Shown in pieces: positions 26,918 through 35,900 of a stretch of 64,000 nucleotides of DNA. Numbering within the stretch: the stretch's first letter is position 1; each line of letters starts with the position of its first letter. Made by a program: the position numbers and the translations under genes. A model generated the notes under the pieces. The model was not told the origin of the DNA, searched no databases, and saw only the letters and a list, made by a program, of their open reading frames with translations. The stretch is from Serratia marcescens (GTDB lineage: Bacteria; Pseudomonadota; Gammaproteobacteria; Enterobacterales; Enterobacteriaceae): NCBI RefSeq assembly GCF_006715005.1, contig NZ_VFMJ01000001.1, positions 1,612,001 to 1,676,000 of the forward strand. Reading direction: 5' to 3'.

Positions 26918-28282
26918 TCAGTAGGCGCGCAGGGTCTGGAAGACCGAGGCCAGGCGCGCGGGATCTTTGATGCCCGGTTCGCTTTCCACGCCGGAGTTGA
27001 AGTCCAGCCCGGCGCAGCCGAGCTTGGCCGCTTCGACGCAGTTGTCGGCGCGCAGGCCGCCCGCCAGCATCACGTTAGTCAGATCTTGGTCTTGCAATAC
27101 CGACCAGTCGAAGCGTTGACCGGTGCCGCCGGCGCCGTTGTCCAGCAGATAACGGTCGACATGCTGCAGATCGCGCGCTGGAACCCGATCTTTCACGCTC
27201 AGCGCCTTCCAGATGCGGCAATCGGCCGGCAAACGGGCGCGCAGGGCGCTGATATAGGCCTGGTCTTCCGCGCCGTGCAGTTGCACCGCATGCAGTCCGA
27301 GGCGTTCAACGGTCAACGCCACGGTATCGACCTGGGCGTCGCAGAATACGCCGACGTACTTCAGCGGCGCGCCGGAGATCACTTCGCGGGCGCGGGTGAT
27401 GTCCACATAGCGTGGCGAACGGCCGACGAAAATCAGCCCGCCGTAGATGGCGCCGGCCTGATAGGCGGCGGCGGCGTCCTGCGGACGGGTTAGGCCGCAC
27501 ACTTTGTTGTCGCCCAGGATCACGCGGCGCACGGCGGCGCGCAGATCGGGTTCAGACATCAGCGCGCTGCCGATCAGAAAGCCGTTGGCGTAATGGCTCA
27601 GCTCGCGGATCTGCCCGTAGTTGTTGATGCCCGACTCGCTGATCACCGTTACGCCATGCGGTACGCGCGGCGCCAGCTCACGGGTGCGGTTCAGGTCGAT
27701 GCTCAGATCGCGCAGATCGCGGTTATTGATGCCGACCACGCGCGCTTCCAGCGCGATCGCACGCTGCAGCTCTTCTTCACTGATCACTTCGGTCAGCACA
27801 CCCATGTTCAGGCTGTGAGCCACCGCGGCCAGCTGGCGGTACTGCTCGTCGGTCAACACCGACAGCATCAGCAAGATGGCATCGGCCTGATAGTAGCGCG
27901 CCAGGTAGATCTGATACGGGTCGATGATAAAGTCTTTGCACAATACCGGTTGGGTGACGGTTTTACTGACCAGCGGCAGGAAATCGAAGCTGCCCTGAAA
28001 GTATTTCTCGTCGGTCAGCACCGAGATCGCCGAGGCGAAATCTTTATAGACCGTGGCGATCTCCACCGGATCAAAGTTCTCACGAATCAGTCCCTTGGAA
28101 GGCGAGGCCTTCTTGCATTCGAGAATGAAAGCCGTACGGGTGCCCTGCAGCGCGTGGTAGAAGCTGCGTTCGCTCGGTACGATGTCATTCTGAAAGCCGG
28201 CCAGGGGCTGTTGCTGTTGTCGCGCCGCGATCCATTGCGCTTTGTCGCGGACAATCTTGTGTAGCACGGTTTCCTGCATCAT
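26918..28282 (-). CDS. trpC: Bifunctional indole-3-glycerol phosphate synthase / PRA isomerase TrpCF
   Basis: 454 residues with two fused TIM barrels. The N-terminal IGPS (about 1-255) has ECKKASPSKG and the C-terminal PRAI (about 256-454) begins at KVCGLTRPQDAAAAY. It performs steps 3 and 4 of tryptophan synthesis. The fusion is the normal enterobacterial form. Its stop and the trpD start are one base apart, so expression is coupled to trpD. Confidence 0.97.
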   Translation of the reverse strand: MMQETVLHKIVRDKAQWIAARQQQQPLAGFQNDIVPSERSFYHALQGTRTAFILECKKASPSKGLIRENFDPVEIATVYKDFASAISVLTDEKYFQGSFDFLPLVSKTVTQPVLCKDFIIDPYQIYLARYYQADAILLMLSVLTDEQYRQLAAVAHSLNMGVLTEVISEEELQRAIALEARVVGINNRDLRDLSIDLNRTRELAPRVPHGVTVISESGINNYGQIRELSHYANGFLIGSALMSEPDLRAAVRRVILGDNKVCGLTRPQDAAAAYQAGAIYGGLIFVGRSPRYVDITRAREVISGAPLKYVGVFCDAQVDTVALTVERLGLHAVQLHGAEDQAYISALRARLPADCRIWKALSVKDRVPARDLQHVDRYLLDNGAGGTGQRFDWSVLQDQDLTNVMLAGGLRADNCVEAAKLGCAGLDFNSGVESEPGIKDPARLASVFQTLRAY

Positions 28283-29281
28283 TTATCCTCTTGCCGCCAG
28301 TGCGATGACACGCTCATAGGCCTGCCCGCTGTTGATCATATCCAGTGCCTGCTGCGCATTTTGGCGCAGGTCTTCATGTCCGAATAACTTCAGAAGCAAC
28401 GCGACGTTGGCCGCGACCGCCGCGGCGTGCGCCGGCTCGCCTTTACCTTGTAACAGCCGCGCCAAAATGTCACGGTTTTCTTCCGGCGTGCCGCCCAGCA
28501 AGGCTTCCAGCGGATAGGTTTCCAATCCGAAGGACTGCGGCGTGAGCTGGTAGCTGCTGATTTCGCCGTTGTTCAATTCCGCTACGTGCGTCGGGGCGTG
28601 GATCGCCACCTCGTCCATGCCGCCGCCGTGAACCACCGCCGCACGCTGATAGCCCAACACGCGCAGGGTTTCGGCAATCGGCAGCACCAGTTCCGGGCTG
28701 TATACGCCGATCAGCGCCAGCGGCGGACGCGCCGGGTTAATCAGCGGGCCCAGCACGTTGAACAGCGTGCGGGTCTTCAGCTGCTGGCGCACCGGCATGG
28801 CGTGGCGAAAACCGGTGTGGTACTGCGGCGCGAACAGGAAACACACGCCGAGGTCGTCCAGCGCTTTGCGCGCTTCTTCCGCCGGCAGATCCAGACGGAT
28901 GCCGAACGCAGCCAGCAGATCCGAAGAGCCGGAACGGCTGGAGACGCTGCGGTTGCCGTGTTTGGCGATTTTCGCGCCGCACGCCGCCGCCACGAAGGCG
29001 CTGGCGGTGGAAATATTGATGCTGTTGGTGCCGTCGCCGCCGGTGCCGACGATATCGGCGAACAGATAATCCGGGCGCGGGAATGGCTGAGCGTCGTCCA
29101 GCAGCGCTTTGGCGGCGCCGGCGATCTCTTCCGGGCGCTCGCCGCGGACTTTCATGCTGATCAGCGCGGCCGCCAGTTGGCTCGGCTCCAGTTCGCCGCG
29201 CACGATGGCGCTGAACAGCTGTTGGCTTTCCTGCTGGCTCATCGACTCGGCGCGGTACAGTTTCTCAAGAATAGGTTGCAT
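28283..29281 (-). CDS. trpD: Anthranilate phosphoribosyltransferase TrpD (unfused)
   Basis: 332 residues. Transfers the phosphoribosyl group from PRPP to anthranilate. Start 29281 ([14 protein letters not shown]) is used; the frame is open to 29332 but would overlap trpG. The PRPP and metal sites are [31 protein letters not shown] and the conserved HGGGMDE. In E. coli this domain is fused to TrpG; here it is a separate protein 16 bp after trpG, as is known for Serratia. Confidence 0.97.
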   Translation of the reverse strand: MQPILEKLYRAESMSQQESQQLFSAIVRGELEPSQLAAALISMKVRGERPEEIAGAAKALLDDAQPFPRPDYLFADIVGTGGDGTNSINISTASAFVAAACGAKIAKHGNRSVSSRSGSSDLLAAFGIRLDLPAEEARKALDDLGVCFLFAPQYHTGFRHAMPVRQQLKTRTLFNVLGPLINPARPPLALIGVYSPELVLPIAETLRVLGYQRAAVVHGGGMDEVAIHAPTHVAELNNGEISSYQLTPQSFGLETYPLEALLGGTPEENRDILARLLQGKGEPAHAAAVAANVALLLKLFGHEDLRQNAQQALDMINSGQAYERVIALAARG

Positions 29282-29297
29282 CGTCGTGTTCCTTATA

Positions 29298-29879
29298 TTA
29301 CTTCGCCAGCGCCCAGGCGAGGGTCTGCTCAAGCAGGCGCGCGCCGTGGGTGGTCAGAATCGATTCCGGGTGGAACTGGAAGCCGCACACGCGGCGACGT
29401 TCGTCGCGCACCGCCATCACCATCTCGCCGAAACGGGCGTTGACGGTGAGATCGGCCGGGATGTTGCTGCCGACCAACGAATGGTAGCGCGCCACCGGCA
29501 GCGGGTTGGCCATGCCGGCGAACATGCCTTCGCCATCGTGAACGATCGCCGAGGCTTTACCGTGCAGGATCTCACCCGCCTGGCCGACCTGGCCGCCGTA
29601 GGCTTCGACGATCGCCTGGTGGCCGAGGCAGATGCCGATGATCGGCAGCCGGCCGCGCAGGCGCTGCAGCAGTTCCGGCATGCAGCCCGCTTCGGACGGC
29701 GTGCCGGGGCCCGGCGACAGCATCAGCACCGGCTGGGTCATGTGCTCCAGGCGTTCGATGATCACCTCGGCGGCGATCTGGTTACGGTAAATCACCACCT
29801 GATGGCCGCTGGCGCGCAGCTGATCGACCAGGTTGTAAGTAAAGGAGTCGACGTTGTCGAGCAACAGGATATCGGCCAT
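29298..29879 (-). CDS. trpG: Anthranilate synthase glutamine amidotransferase subunit TrpG
   Basis: 193 residues. Class I glutaminase that supplies ammonia to TrpE. Catalytic Cys is in GICLGHQAI, and His/Glu in FQFHPESI. Separate from TrpD, as in S. marcescens. Its ATG overlaps the trpE stop by one base, which keeps the two subunits in balance. Confidence 0.97.
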   Translation of the reverse strand: MADILLLDNVDSFTYNLVDQLRASGHQVVIYRNQIAAEVIIERLEHMTQPVLMLSPGPGTPSEAGCMPELLQRLRGRLPIIGICLGHQAIVEAYGGQVGQAGEILHGKASAIVHDGEGMFAGMANPLPVARYHSLVGSNIPADLTVNARFGEMVMAVRDERRRVCGFQFHPESILTTHGARLLEQTLAWALAK

Positions 29880-31438
29880 CAGAACACCTCCTTGGCATGG
29901 TGCGCAGTGGCGATGGCGCGCAGCACGGCACGGGCTTTATTACGGGTTTCGTCGGCTTCCGCCTGCGGGATGGAATCCAGTACCACGCCGGCGCCGGCCT
30001 GCACGGTGGCGATGCCGTCTTCAACGTAGGCAGAGCGAATGACGATGCAGGTATCCAGATCGCCGGTGGCAGTGAAGTAGCCCACCGCGCCGCCGTAGCT
30101 GCCGCGGCGCGTGCCTTCTGAGGCGGCGATCAGCTGCATCGCCCGCACTTTCGGCGCGCCGCTGAGGGTGCCCATGTTCATGCAGGCCTGGTAGGCGTGC
30201 AGCACGTCGAGATCGGCGCGCAGGGTGCCCACCACCCGGGAAACCAGGTGCATGACGAACGAATAGCGGTCCACCTTGGTCAGGTCGGCCACGTAGCGGC
30301 TGCCGGCCTGGCAGATGCGCGCCAGATCGTTGCGCGCCAGATCGACCAGCATCAGGTGCTCGGCCAGCTCTTTGTGGTCGGTGCGCATTTCCAGCTCGAT
30401 GCGGCTGTCGAGATCCAGATCCAGCGAACCGTCGGCACGGCGGCCGCGTGGGCGAGTGCCGGCGATCGGGTAGATTTCGATTTGGCGATTGCCCGCGTCG
30501 TATTTCAGCGCGCTCTCCGGCGAAGCGCCAAACAGGGTGAAGTCATCATCCTGCATGAAGAACATGTACGGGCTGGGGTTGTTGTCTTTCAAGGTCTGGT
30601 AGGCCGCCAGCGGCGCCGGGCAAGGCAGGGAGAAGCGGCGCGACGGCACCACCTGGAAAATCTCGCCCTGACGGATCGCTTCCTGCAGTTCGCTGACCAC
30701 CGCGCCGTACTCTTCGTCGCTCTGGTTGCAGCTCAGCTGCATGTTCTCCAGCGTTTGATGCGGGATCGGCTGCGGGGTTTGTTGCAACTCGGCCTGCAGC
30801 TGTTCCAGACGTTGCTGCAAGCGCTGTACTTCACTCGCCTGCTCGCTGAAGACGCTGGCCTGCAGGCGGGCCGAGCCGCGTTGGTGATCCAGCACCAGCA
30901 GGGTTTCCGCCAGATAGAAACAGAAGTCCGGGCAGCGCTGATCCTGGCGCAGTGCCGGCAGGTCTTCGAAACCGGCGACCAAATCGTAGGCGAACAGGCC
31001 GCCCAGCATCACGGCTTCGCGCTCGTCCGCCGGTGAGTCCACCAGGGTCAGCAGCGTGCGCAGCGCGTCGAACACCGACAGTGAGCGCAGGCGAGCGTCT
31101 TCGTCCTGCACCGCGTCGATCGCCGGGAAGGTCAGTTCGCGGCCGTTGGGGCGCGCCTGATTGCGCACCTCGGACGGCAGCGCTTCGTCCAGCAGCGGCA
31201 ACAGCGCCGCGCCGTTGGTGGTGAGCGCCTGCACGCTGACGGTATGGCCCAGTGCGGTAATGCGCAGCGCGCTGTCGATCACCAGCAGGCTCTGCAGATT
31301 CTGTTTGCTGTTGATTTCCGCCGACTCCAGCAGCAGGGTGGCCGGACGGGCGCCGCACAGCTGATGGAAAATGGTGGTGGGGTCGCCCCGGTAGCTGGCT
31401 TGCGCCTTCAGCAATGTCAGTTGTGGTTTGATGTTCAT
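29879..31438 (-). CDS. trpE: Anthranilate synthase component I TrpE
   Basis: 519 residues beginning [18 protein letters not shown], with a first Met (31441) one codon earlier as an alternative start. It converts chorismate and ammonia to anthranilate. The tryptophan feedback site LLES lies near residue 40 ([10 protein letters not shown]), the chorismate-binding region in the C-terminal half ([30 protein letters not shown]). The protein agrees closely with the crystallised S. marcescens TrpE. It is the first structural gene after trpL. Confidence 0.97.
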   Translation of the reverse strand: MNIKPQLTLLKAQASYRGDPTTIFHQLCGARPATLLLESAEINSKQNLQSLLVIDSALRITALGHTVSVQALTTNGAALLPLLDEALPSEVRNQARPNGRELTFPAIDAVQDEDARLRSLSVFDALRTLLTLVDSPADEREAVMLGGLFAYDLVAGFEDLPALRQDQRCPDFCFYLAETLLVLDHQRGSARLQASVFSEQASEVQRLQQRLEQLQAELQQTPQPIPHQTLENMQLSCNQSDEEYGAVVSELQEAIRQGEIFQVVPSRRFSLPCPAPLAAYQTLKDNNPSPYMFFMQDDDFTLFGASPESALKYDAGNRQIEIYPIAGTRPRGRRADGSLDLDLDSRIELEMRTDHKELAEHLMLVDLARNDLARICQAGSRYVADLTKVDRYSFVMHLVSRVVGTLRADLDVLHAYQACMNMGTLSGAPKVRAMQLIAASEGTRRGSYGGAVGYFTATGDLDTCIVIRSAYVEDGIATVQAGAGVVLDSIPQAEADETRNKARAVLRAIATAHHAKEVF

Positions 31439-31467
31439 CATTGGTGGTTCCAGTGAATTCTGTCCAT

Positions 31468-31492
31468 AAAAAAGCCCGCATCAGGTGCGGGC
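31468..31492 (-). terminator. trp attenuator (3:4 terminator)
   Basis: On the minus strand GCCCGCA/TGCGGGC (31474-31492) is followed by a T run, giving the classical attenuator hairpin between trpL and trpE. Alternative pairing with leader sequences upstream is expected. Confidence 0.9.
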
Positions 31493-31530
31493 TCAGGAAA
31501 TCTGCATTGTCAGATGACAGCTATGCGCGA

Positions 31531-31590
31531 TTACACCGCCCGCAAGAGGGAGGTACGCCACCAACCGTGAAGAGAAATATAGTTGTTCAT
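31531..31590 (-). CDS. trpL: trp operon leader peptide TrpL
   Basis: A 19-residue peptide MNNYISLHGWWRTSLLRAV, read directly from the sequence. Tandem Trp codons (TGGTGG) at positions 10-11 make ribosome stalling sense charged tRNA-Trp, which favours the antiterminator. It differs from the remembered S. marcescens peptide by one residue (Asn3). It is too short for standard ORF calls. Confidence 0.93.
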   Translation of the reverse strand: MNNYISLHGWWRTSLLRAV

Positions 31591-31643
31591 TTGCCGACTC
31601 TCTCTGTTAACGCTCATCTGACACGGCCGTTGCCGTGAACTTG

Positions 31644-31678
31644 TGTACTAGTTAACTGGTTCGGCGCGGCAAAGTCAA
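31644..31678 (-). promoter_or_regulatory. trp promoter and TrpR operator
   Basis: On the minus strand TTGACT (31673-31678) and TTAACT (31650-31655) are 17 bp apart. The -10 region lies inside the TrpR-type palindrome CGAACCAGTTAACTAGTACA (31644-31663), nearly identical to the E. coli trp operator. Confidence 0.9.
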
Positions 31679-31821
31679 CCCTCTTTTTGCACAATGTTTT
31701 AGCGGTCAGCGTGAATTCTATTCATCATCCGCCTGGCGCCTGCGGCCAGGGCAGAATAGATTTCCGTCCGGCCGCCGATCGCGGGTATGATAGAAAACCA
31801 AGCCATTGCCGGATAGCCGTT

Positions 31822-32703
31822 TTGACAGACAGTAACCCCCAATCCACCGCTTTTACTCTGTACGACCTCCACAGCCACACGACCGCCTCCGACGGCTACC
31901 TGACGCCGACGCAGCTGGTACAGCGTGCGGTCGAGATGCGTGTGGGCGTGCTGGCGATCACCGATCACGATACCACCGCCGGATTGGCCGAGGCCGCCGC
32001 GGCCATTGTGGAGCAGGCGTTGCCGCTGCGGTTGGTCAACGGAGTGGAAATCTCGACGCTGTGGGAAAATCATGAAATCCATATCGTTGGGTTGGGCATG
32101 GACGTCACGCATCCGGCGCTGGTGACGTTGCTGGCTGCGCAAACCGAGCACCGCCACCGACGGGCACAGGAGATCGGCGTGCGTCTGGGTAAGGCGCGCA
32201 TTCCCGATGCCTATGCCGGCGCCCAGCGGTTGGCGGGGGCCGGTGCGGTGACCCGCGGCCATTTCGCCCGTTACCTGGTGGAGATTGGCGTGGCGGACAA
32301 CATGGCGCAGGTGTTCAAGAAATACCTGGCCAAGGGCAAAACCGGCTACGTGCCGCCGCAGTGGTGTACAATAGAACAAGCCATTGATGCGATTCATCAA
32401 TCGGGCGGTCAGGCGGTGATGGCGCATCCAGGCCGTTACGATCTGACCGCGAAGTGGTTGAAACGTTTGCTGGCGCATTTCGCCGAACACGGCGGCGACG
32501 CCATGGAAGTGGCGCAGTGTCAGCAGGCGCCGCATGAGCGCTCGCAATTGGCGAAATACGCCCAGGACTACCGCCTGTTGGCCTCGCAAGGCTCTGATTT
32601 TCATCAGTCTTGTTCGTGGATCGAACTGGGCCGCAAGCTGTGGCTGCCGGGCGGCGTTGAGCCGGTGTGGCGCGATTGGCCGCAGCCGGGCGAGGCGGTC
32701 TGA
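31822..32703 (+). CDS. rnm: RNase AM (5'-3' exoribonuclease, PHP family; YciV/TrpH)
   Basis: 293 residues, the E. coli length, if translation begins at the TTG at 31822 (MTDSNPQST). Upstream open frame lacks homology. PHP metal motifs are DLHSHTTASDG, ITDHDTT, GVEIS, AHPGRY and QGSDFH, which hold a tri-metal centre. The enzyme trims 5' ends of rRNAs and removes nucleotides from short RNAs and 3',5'-bisphosphates. It diverges from the trp operon and is followed by yciO. Confidence 0.92.
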   Translation: MTDSNPQSTAFTLYDLHSHTTASDGYLTPTQLVQRAVEMRVGVLAITDHDTTAGLAEAAAAIVEQALPLRLVNGVEISTLWENHEIHIVGLGMDVTHPALVTLLAAQTEHRHRRAQEIGVRLGKARIPDAYAGAQRLAGAGAVTRGHFARYLVEIGVADNMAQVFKKYLAKGKTGYVPPQWCTIEQAIDAIHQSGGQAVMAHPGRYDLTAKWLKRLLAHFAEHGGDAMEVAQCQQAPHERSQLAKYAQDYRLLASQGSDFHQSCSWIELGRKLWLPGGVEPVWRDWPQPGEAV

Positions 32704-32752
32704 TTTTACGCGCGTGTGGCAACGCGCGCGGGCATCATTTTAGGAGCAAGTC

Positions 32753-33373
32753 ATGAGTCAGCTTTTTTATATTCACCCGGACAACCCGCAGCCGCGTTTG
32801 ATTAACCAGGCGGTTGAGGTGCTGCGCAAGGGCGGCGTGATCGTTTATCCCACCGATTCCGGCTATGCGCTGGGTTGCATGCTGGAAGAGAAGGCGGCAA
32901 TGGAGCGCATTTGCCGCATCCGTCAGTTGGACGGCAACCACAACTTTACCCTGATGTGTCGCGATCTGTCCGAGTTGTCGACCTATGCGCACGTCGATAA
33001 TACGGCGTTCCGCCTGATCAAAAACAATACGCCGGGCAACTACACCTTCATTCTGAAAGCGACCAAAGAAGTGCCGCGCCGCCTGATGAATGAAAAGCGC
33101 AAAACCATCGGCCTGCGTGTGCCGTCGAACCCGATCGCATTGGCGCTGTTGGAGGCGCTGAACGAACCGATGATGTCCACCACGCTGATGCTGCCGGGCA
33201 ATGATTTTGCCGAGTCCGATCCGGAAGAGATCAGCGATCATTTAGGCAAGGTGGTCGATCTGGTGATCCACGGCGGTTTCCTCGGCCAACAGCCGACTAC
33301 GGTTATCGATCTGACCGAATCCTCGCCGGAAGTGGTGCGCGAAGGGGCGGGCGACGCGGCGCCTTTCCGCTGA
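32753..33373 (+). CDS. yciO: YciO family protein (TsaC/YrdC-like)
   Basis: 206 residues of the Sua5/YciO/YrdC family. Related TsaC makes threonylcarbamoyl-AMP for tRNA t6A; YciO is its paralog with a less certain role. The conserved ATP and threonine site reads YPTDSGYALGC near the N-terminus, and KNNTPGNYTFILKATKEVPRR. Location after rnm matches other enterobacteria. Confidence 0.93.
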   Translation: MSQLFYIHPDNPQPRLINQAVEVLRKGGVIVYPTDSGYALGCMLEEKAAMERICRIRQLDGNHNFTLMCRDLSELSTYAHVDNTAFRLIKNNTPGNYTFILKATKEVPRRLMNEKRKTIGLRVPSNPIALALLEALNEPMMSTTLMLPGNDFAESDPEEISDHLGKVVDLVIHGGFLGQQPTTVIDLTESSPEVVREGAGDAAPFR

Positions 33374-33488
33374 TGTAAAAGGTTGCCACCTTGCCCATTG
33401 TCTGAAAATCGGCTGAAGCGACGCTATTTCGCGTGAAAGCCGCTATTCTTGAATACTTCAGAATTGATAATGGGCAGGATGCGCAGCA

Positions 33489-33848
33489 ATGATTAAACAG
33501 GTTTCTTTTTTAGCGGCCTTATTATTTTCCTCAATGGCAAATGCGGGGTTTTATTCGGGCAGCGGTTTGCTGGCGGAATCCGGCGGTTACGTAAAAAATA
33601 AAAGCGGTGAAGCCACCGTGGCCGAAGCGCTGAATGGCGGCATGTTTATGGGGTACGTCGCCGGCGTATTCGATACCTATTCCATGCAGGGCAATCGCAA
33701 TATCTGCCCGGAAGCCGGGATGAGCATCGGCGTAGCCGCCGACGCGGTGATGCAGTATTTGAACGAGCATCCTGAGCAGCTGCATTATTCCGCACCGTCG
33801 GTGATCATGTTGGCGCTAACCGCCGCCTATCCCTGCGTGCGCCATTAA
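33489..33848 (+). CDS. Rap1a/Tai family immunity protein-like (orphan)
   Basis: 119 residues with a signal peptide (MIKQVSFLAALLFSSMANA) and a mature domain of about 100 residues carrying Cys73 and Cys116. The pattern ICPEAGMSIGVAADAVMQYL-NEHPEQLHYSAPSVIMLAL-TAAYPC is the recognisable core of Rap1a/Tai4 proteins, which neutralise peptidoglycan amidase effectors of type VI secretion in the periplasm. No effector gene is adjacent: the neighbours are yciO and an alpha/beta-hydrolase. It may be an orphan defence gene or an unrelated periplasmic role of the fold. Homology is by pattern, not search. Confidence 0.75.
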   Translation: MIKQVSFLAALLFSSMANAGFYSGSGLLAESGGYVKNKSGEATVAEALNGGMFMGYVAGVFDTYSMQGNRNICPEAGMSIGVAADAVMQYLNEHPEQLHYSAPSVIMLALTAAYPCVRH

Positions 33849-33996
33849 GTTTCCCTTCCAATTCGTGCGCATTTTTTCATAAGGTGCGCTCGGACTCTTA
33901 CCGCACGAACTTCAATAGATCAATGCCTGCTGCGCTGTCACCTTATCCCCGTCGGTATTTCCCGAACGGGTCGGGGAGAGACGCGCAGGAGGTAAT

Positions 33997-34794
33997 ATGA
34001 CCGCATTTCACAGCGCCAACATGGCGCTCGACTATCAGGATATCGGCTCAGGGCCGCTCACGCTGGTGTTGCTGCCCGGCTGGTGCGAACCGAAAACCGT
34101 GTTTGAGCCGTTCATCGCTCTGGCCGCCGAACGCTATCGGGTGATCAGTATCGACTGGCGCGGCCACGGCCTGTCGTCAAAAGCGGCGGAGATGTCGCTG
34201 GCGGCGGACGATTTGCTGGAAGATGTGCGTCAGTTGCTGACGGCGCTGCGTTTGGACAATGTGATCACCCTGTCGGTGGCGCACGCCAGCTGGCTGGCGG
34301 TGGCGTTGGCCGAAGCGTTACCGCAGCGGGTACGGGGCATGGTGTTTCTCGACTGGATCATGACGCAGCCGGAACCGGCGTTCTTTACGGCGGTGAGCCG
34401 TATGCAGCAGCCGCAGCAGTGGCTGGCGGCGCGTGACGCTTTGTTCGACTTCTGGCAGGGAGGCATCCGCCACGATCGGGTCAAACGCCATCTGGAGGTC
34501 GAGATGGCGCAGGAAGATTACCGGCTGTGGCGTGCCGCCGGCGTAGCCATCGAACAGGCCTACCGGCAGTTCGGCTCGCCGCTGCAACGCCTGGCGGGAA
34601 TGAGCGCGCCGCCCCCGTGTCGACACATCTACTCGTTGGATCGCCGCGACGACTATCTGCGGCAGCAGCAGGCATTTGCCGCCGAACAGCCGTTTTTCTC
34701 CGTGGTGCGTCTAGGGGAGGCTCGCACTCACCTCGGCATTTTGGAACGGCCCGACGCGGTGCTGTGGGCGGTGGAGGATTTTTTGGCGCCGTGA
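33997..34794 (+). CDS. Alpha/beta-hydrolase related to cofactor-free 2,4-dioxygenases, nucleophile replaced by Ala
   Basis: 265 residues, alpha/beta-hydrolase fold. Compared from memory with 1H-3-hydroxy-4-oxoquinaldine 2,4-dioxygenase (HOD), these motifs align: LPGWC (residues 26-30), DWRGH (53-57), SVAHASW (93-99), LDWIM with Asp119, DALFDFW with Trp153, FGSPLQRL, CRHIYS and RTHLGILERP with His245. The nucleophile Ser of HOD (in TSHG) is Ala95 here, with His96 kept. In HOD the catalytic His-Asp pair does most of the work, so a cofactor-free oxygenase role on a heteroaromatic or quinolone substrate is plausible. It may also be a non-catalytic homolog. Two other neighbours give no function clue. 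Confidence 0.7.
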   Translation: MTAFHSANMALDYQDIGSGPLTLVLLPGWCEPKTVFEPFIALAAERYRVISIDWRGHGLSSKAAEMSLAADDLLEDVRQLLTALRLDNVITLSVAHASWLAVALAEALPQRVRGMVFLDWIMTQPEPAFFTAVSRMQQPQQWLAARDALFDFWQGGIRHDRVKRHLEVEMAQEDYRLWRAAGVAIEQAYRQFGSPLQRLAGMSAPPPCRHIYSLDRRDDYLRQQQAFAAEQPFFSVVRLGEARTHLGILERPDAVLWAVEDFLAP

Positions 34795-34830
34795 ACGCCG
34801 TCTGAAGGGGGCCACCGCCGATAAAGTGGG

Positions 34831-34858
34831 TTTCAACACCTTAGAAAGCCTGTATAAT
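34831..34858 (+). promoter_or_regulatory. Likely rluB promoter
   Basis: TTTCAA (34831-34836) and consensus TATAAT (34853-34858) with a 16-bp spacer, about 100 bp before rluB. Confidence 0.6.
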
Positions 34859-34956
34859 ACGCGGTTCGATCCTGATAAACGTATTATGACCGTTGTGGCG
34901 CTTGGCCGCGGCGGTATCCCCCCGACGCCTGTGAAGGCGACATTAGAGGTTGCTCA

Positions 34957-35862
34957 ATGAGCGAAAAGTTACAGAAAGTTTTAGCGCGCGCCGGGCATGG
35001 CTCGCGTCGTGAAATCGAAACCATGATTGAAGCCGGGCGCGTCAGCGTCGACGGCAAGGTCGCCAAGTTGGGCGATCGCGTTGAAGTGACCCCGGCGATG
35101 AAAATTCGTCTGGATGGCCATGTCCTGTCGATCAAAGAATCCGAAGAGGTGGTTTGCCGGGTGCTGGCTTACTACAAACCGGAAGGCGAGCTATGTACCC
35201 GCAGCGATCCTGAAGGCCGCCCGACGGTGTTCGATCGCTTACCGAAGCTGCGCGGTTCGCGCTGGGTGGCGGTAGGGCGCCTGGACGTCAACACCTCCGG
35301 TCTGCTGCTGTTCACCACCGACGGTGAACTGGCGAACCGTCTGATGCACCCAAGCCGTGAAGTGGAACGTGAGTACGCGGTACGCGTGTTCGGCCAGGTC
35401 GACGATGCGAAAGTGAAGCAGCTGAGCAAGGGCGTGCAACTGGAAGACGGCCCGGCCGCGTTCCGCACCATCAGCTTCCAGGGCGGTGAAGGCCTCAACC
35501 AGTGGTACAACGTGACCCTGACCGAAGGCCGCAACCGTGAAGTGCGTCGCCTGTGGGAAGCCGTGGGCGTGCAGGTGAGCCGCCTGATCCGCGTGCGCTA
35601 CGGCGACATCGATCTGCCGAAAGGCCTGCCGCGTGGCGGCTGGGCGGAACTGGATCTGCCGGCGATCAACTACCTGCGCGAGCTGGTTGAATTGAAACCG
35701 GAAACGGTCAGCAAAATGCCGGTGGAGCGTGAGCGCCGCCGCGTGAAGGCTAACCAGATCCGCCGTGCGGTCAAGCGCCACTCTCAGGTGGCCGGCAGCG
35801 GCCGCCGCAGTGCGCCAGGCAGCAAGCCGGGTAAACCGGGCAAGCCAAGCAAGCGCAGCTAA
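34957..35862 (+). CDS. rluB: 23S rRNA pseudouridine(2605) synthase RluB
   Basis: 301 residues. N-terminal S4 RNA-binding domain ([22 protein letters not shown]) and a catalytic domain with Asp110 in [11 protein letters not shown]. The C-terminal tail is basic and Gly/Ser/Lys-rich. It converts U2605 of 23S rRNA to pseudouridine. It is 162 bp after the HOD-like gene and before a terminator. Confidence 0.95.
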   Translation: MSEKLQKVLARAGHGSRREIETMIEAGRVSVDGKVAKLGDRVEVTPAMKIRLDGHVLSIKESEEVVCRVLAYYKPEGELCTRSDPEGRPTVFDRLPKLRGSRWVAVGRLDVNTSGLLLFTTDGELANRLMHPSREVEREYAVRVFGQVDDAKVKQLSKGVQLEDGPAAFRTISFQGGEGLNQWYNVTLTEGRNREVRRLWEAVGVQVSRLIRVRYGDIDLPKGLPRGGWAELDLPAINYLRELVELKPETVSKMPVERERRRVKANQIRRAVKRHSQVAGSGRRSAPGSKPGKPGKPSKRS

Positions 35863-35870
35863 TTCCTCAT

Positions 35871-35900
35871 TCTGGCCCCGTTCGGGGCCAGAACTTTTTG
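35871..35900 (+). terminator. Terminator after rluB
   Basis: The stem TCTGGCCCC/GGGGCCAGA with loop GTTC is followed by a T run. On the minus strand there is no T tract. Confidence 0.85.
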
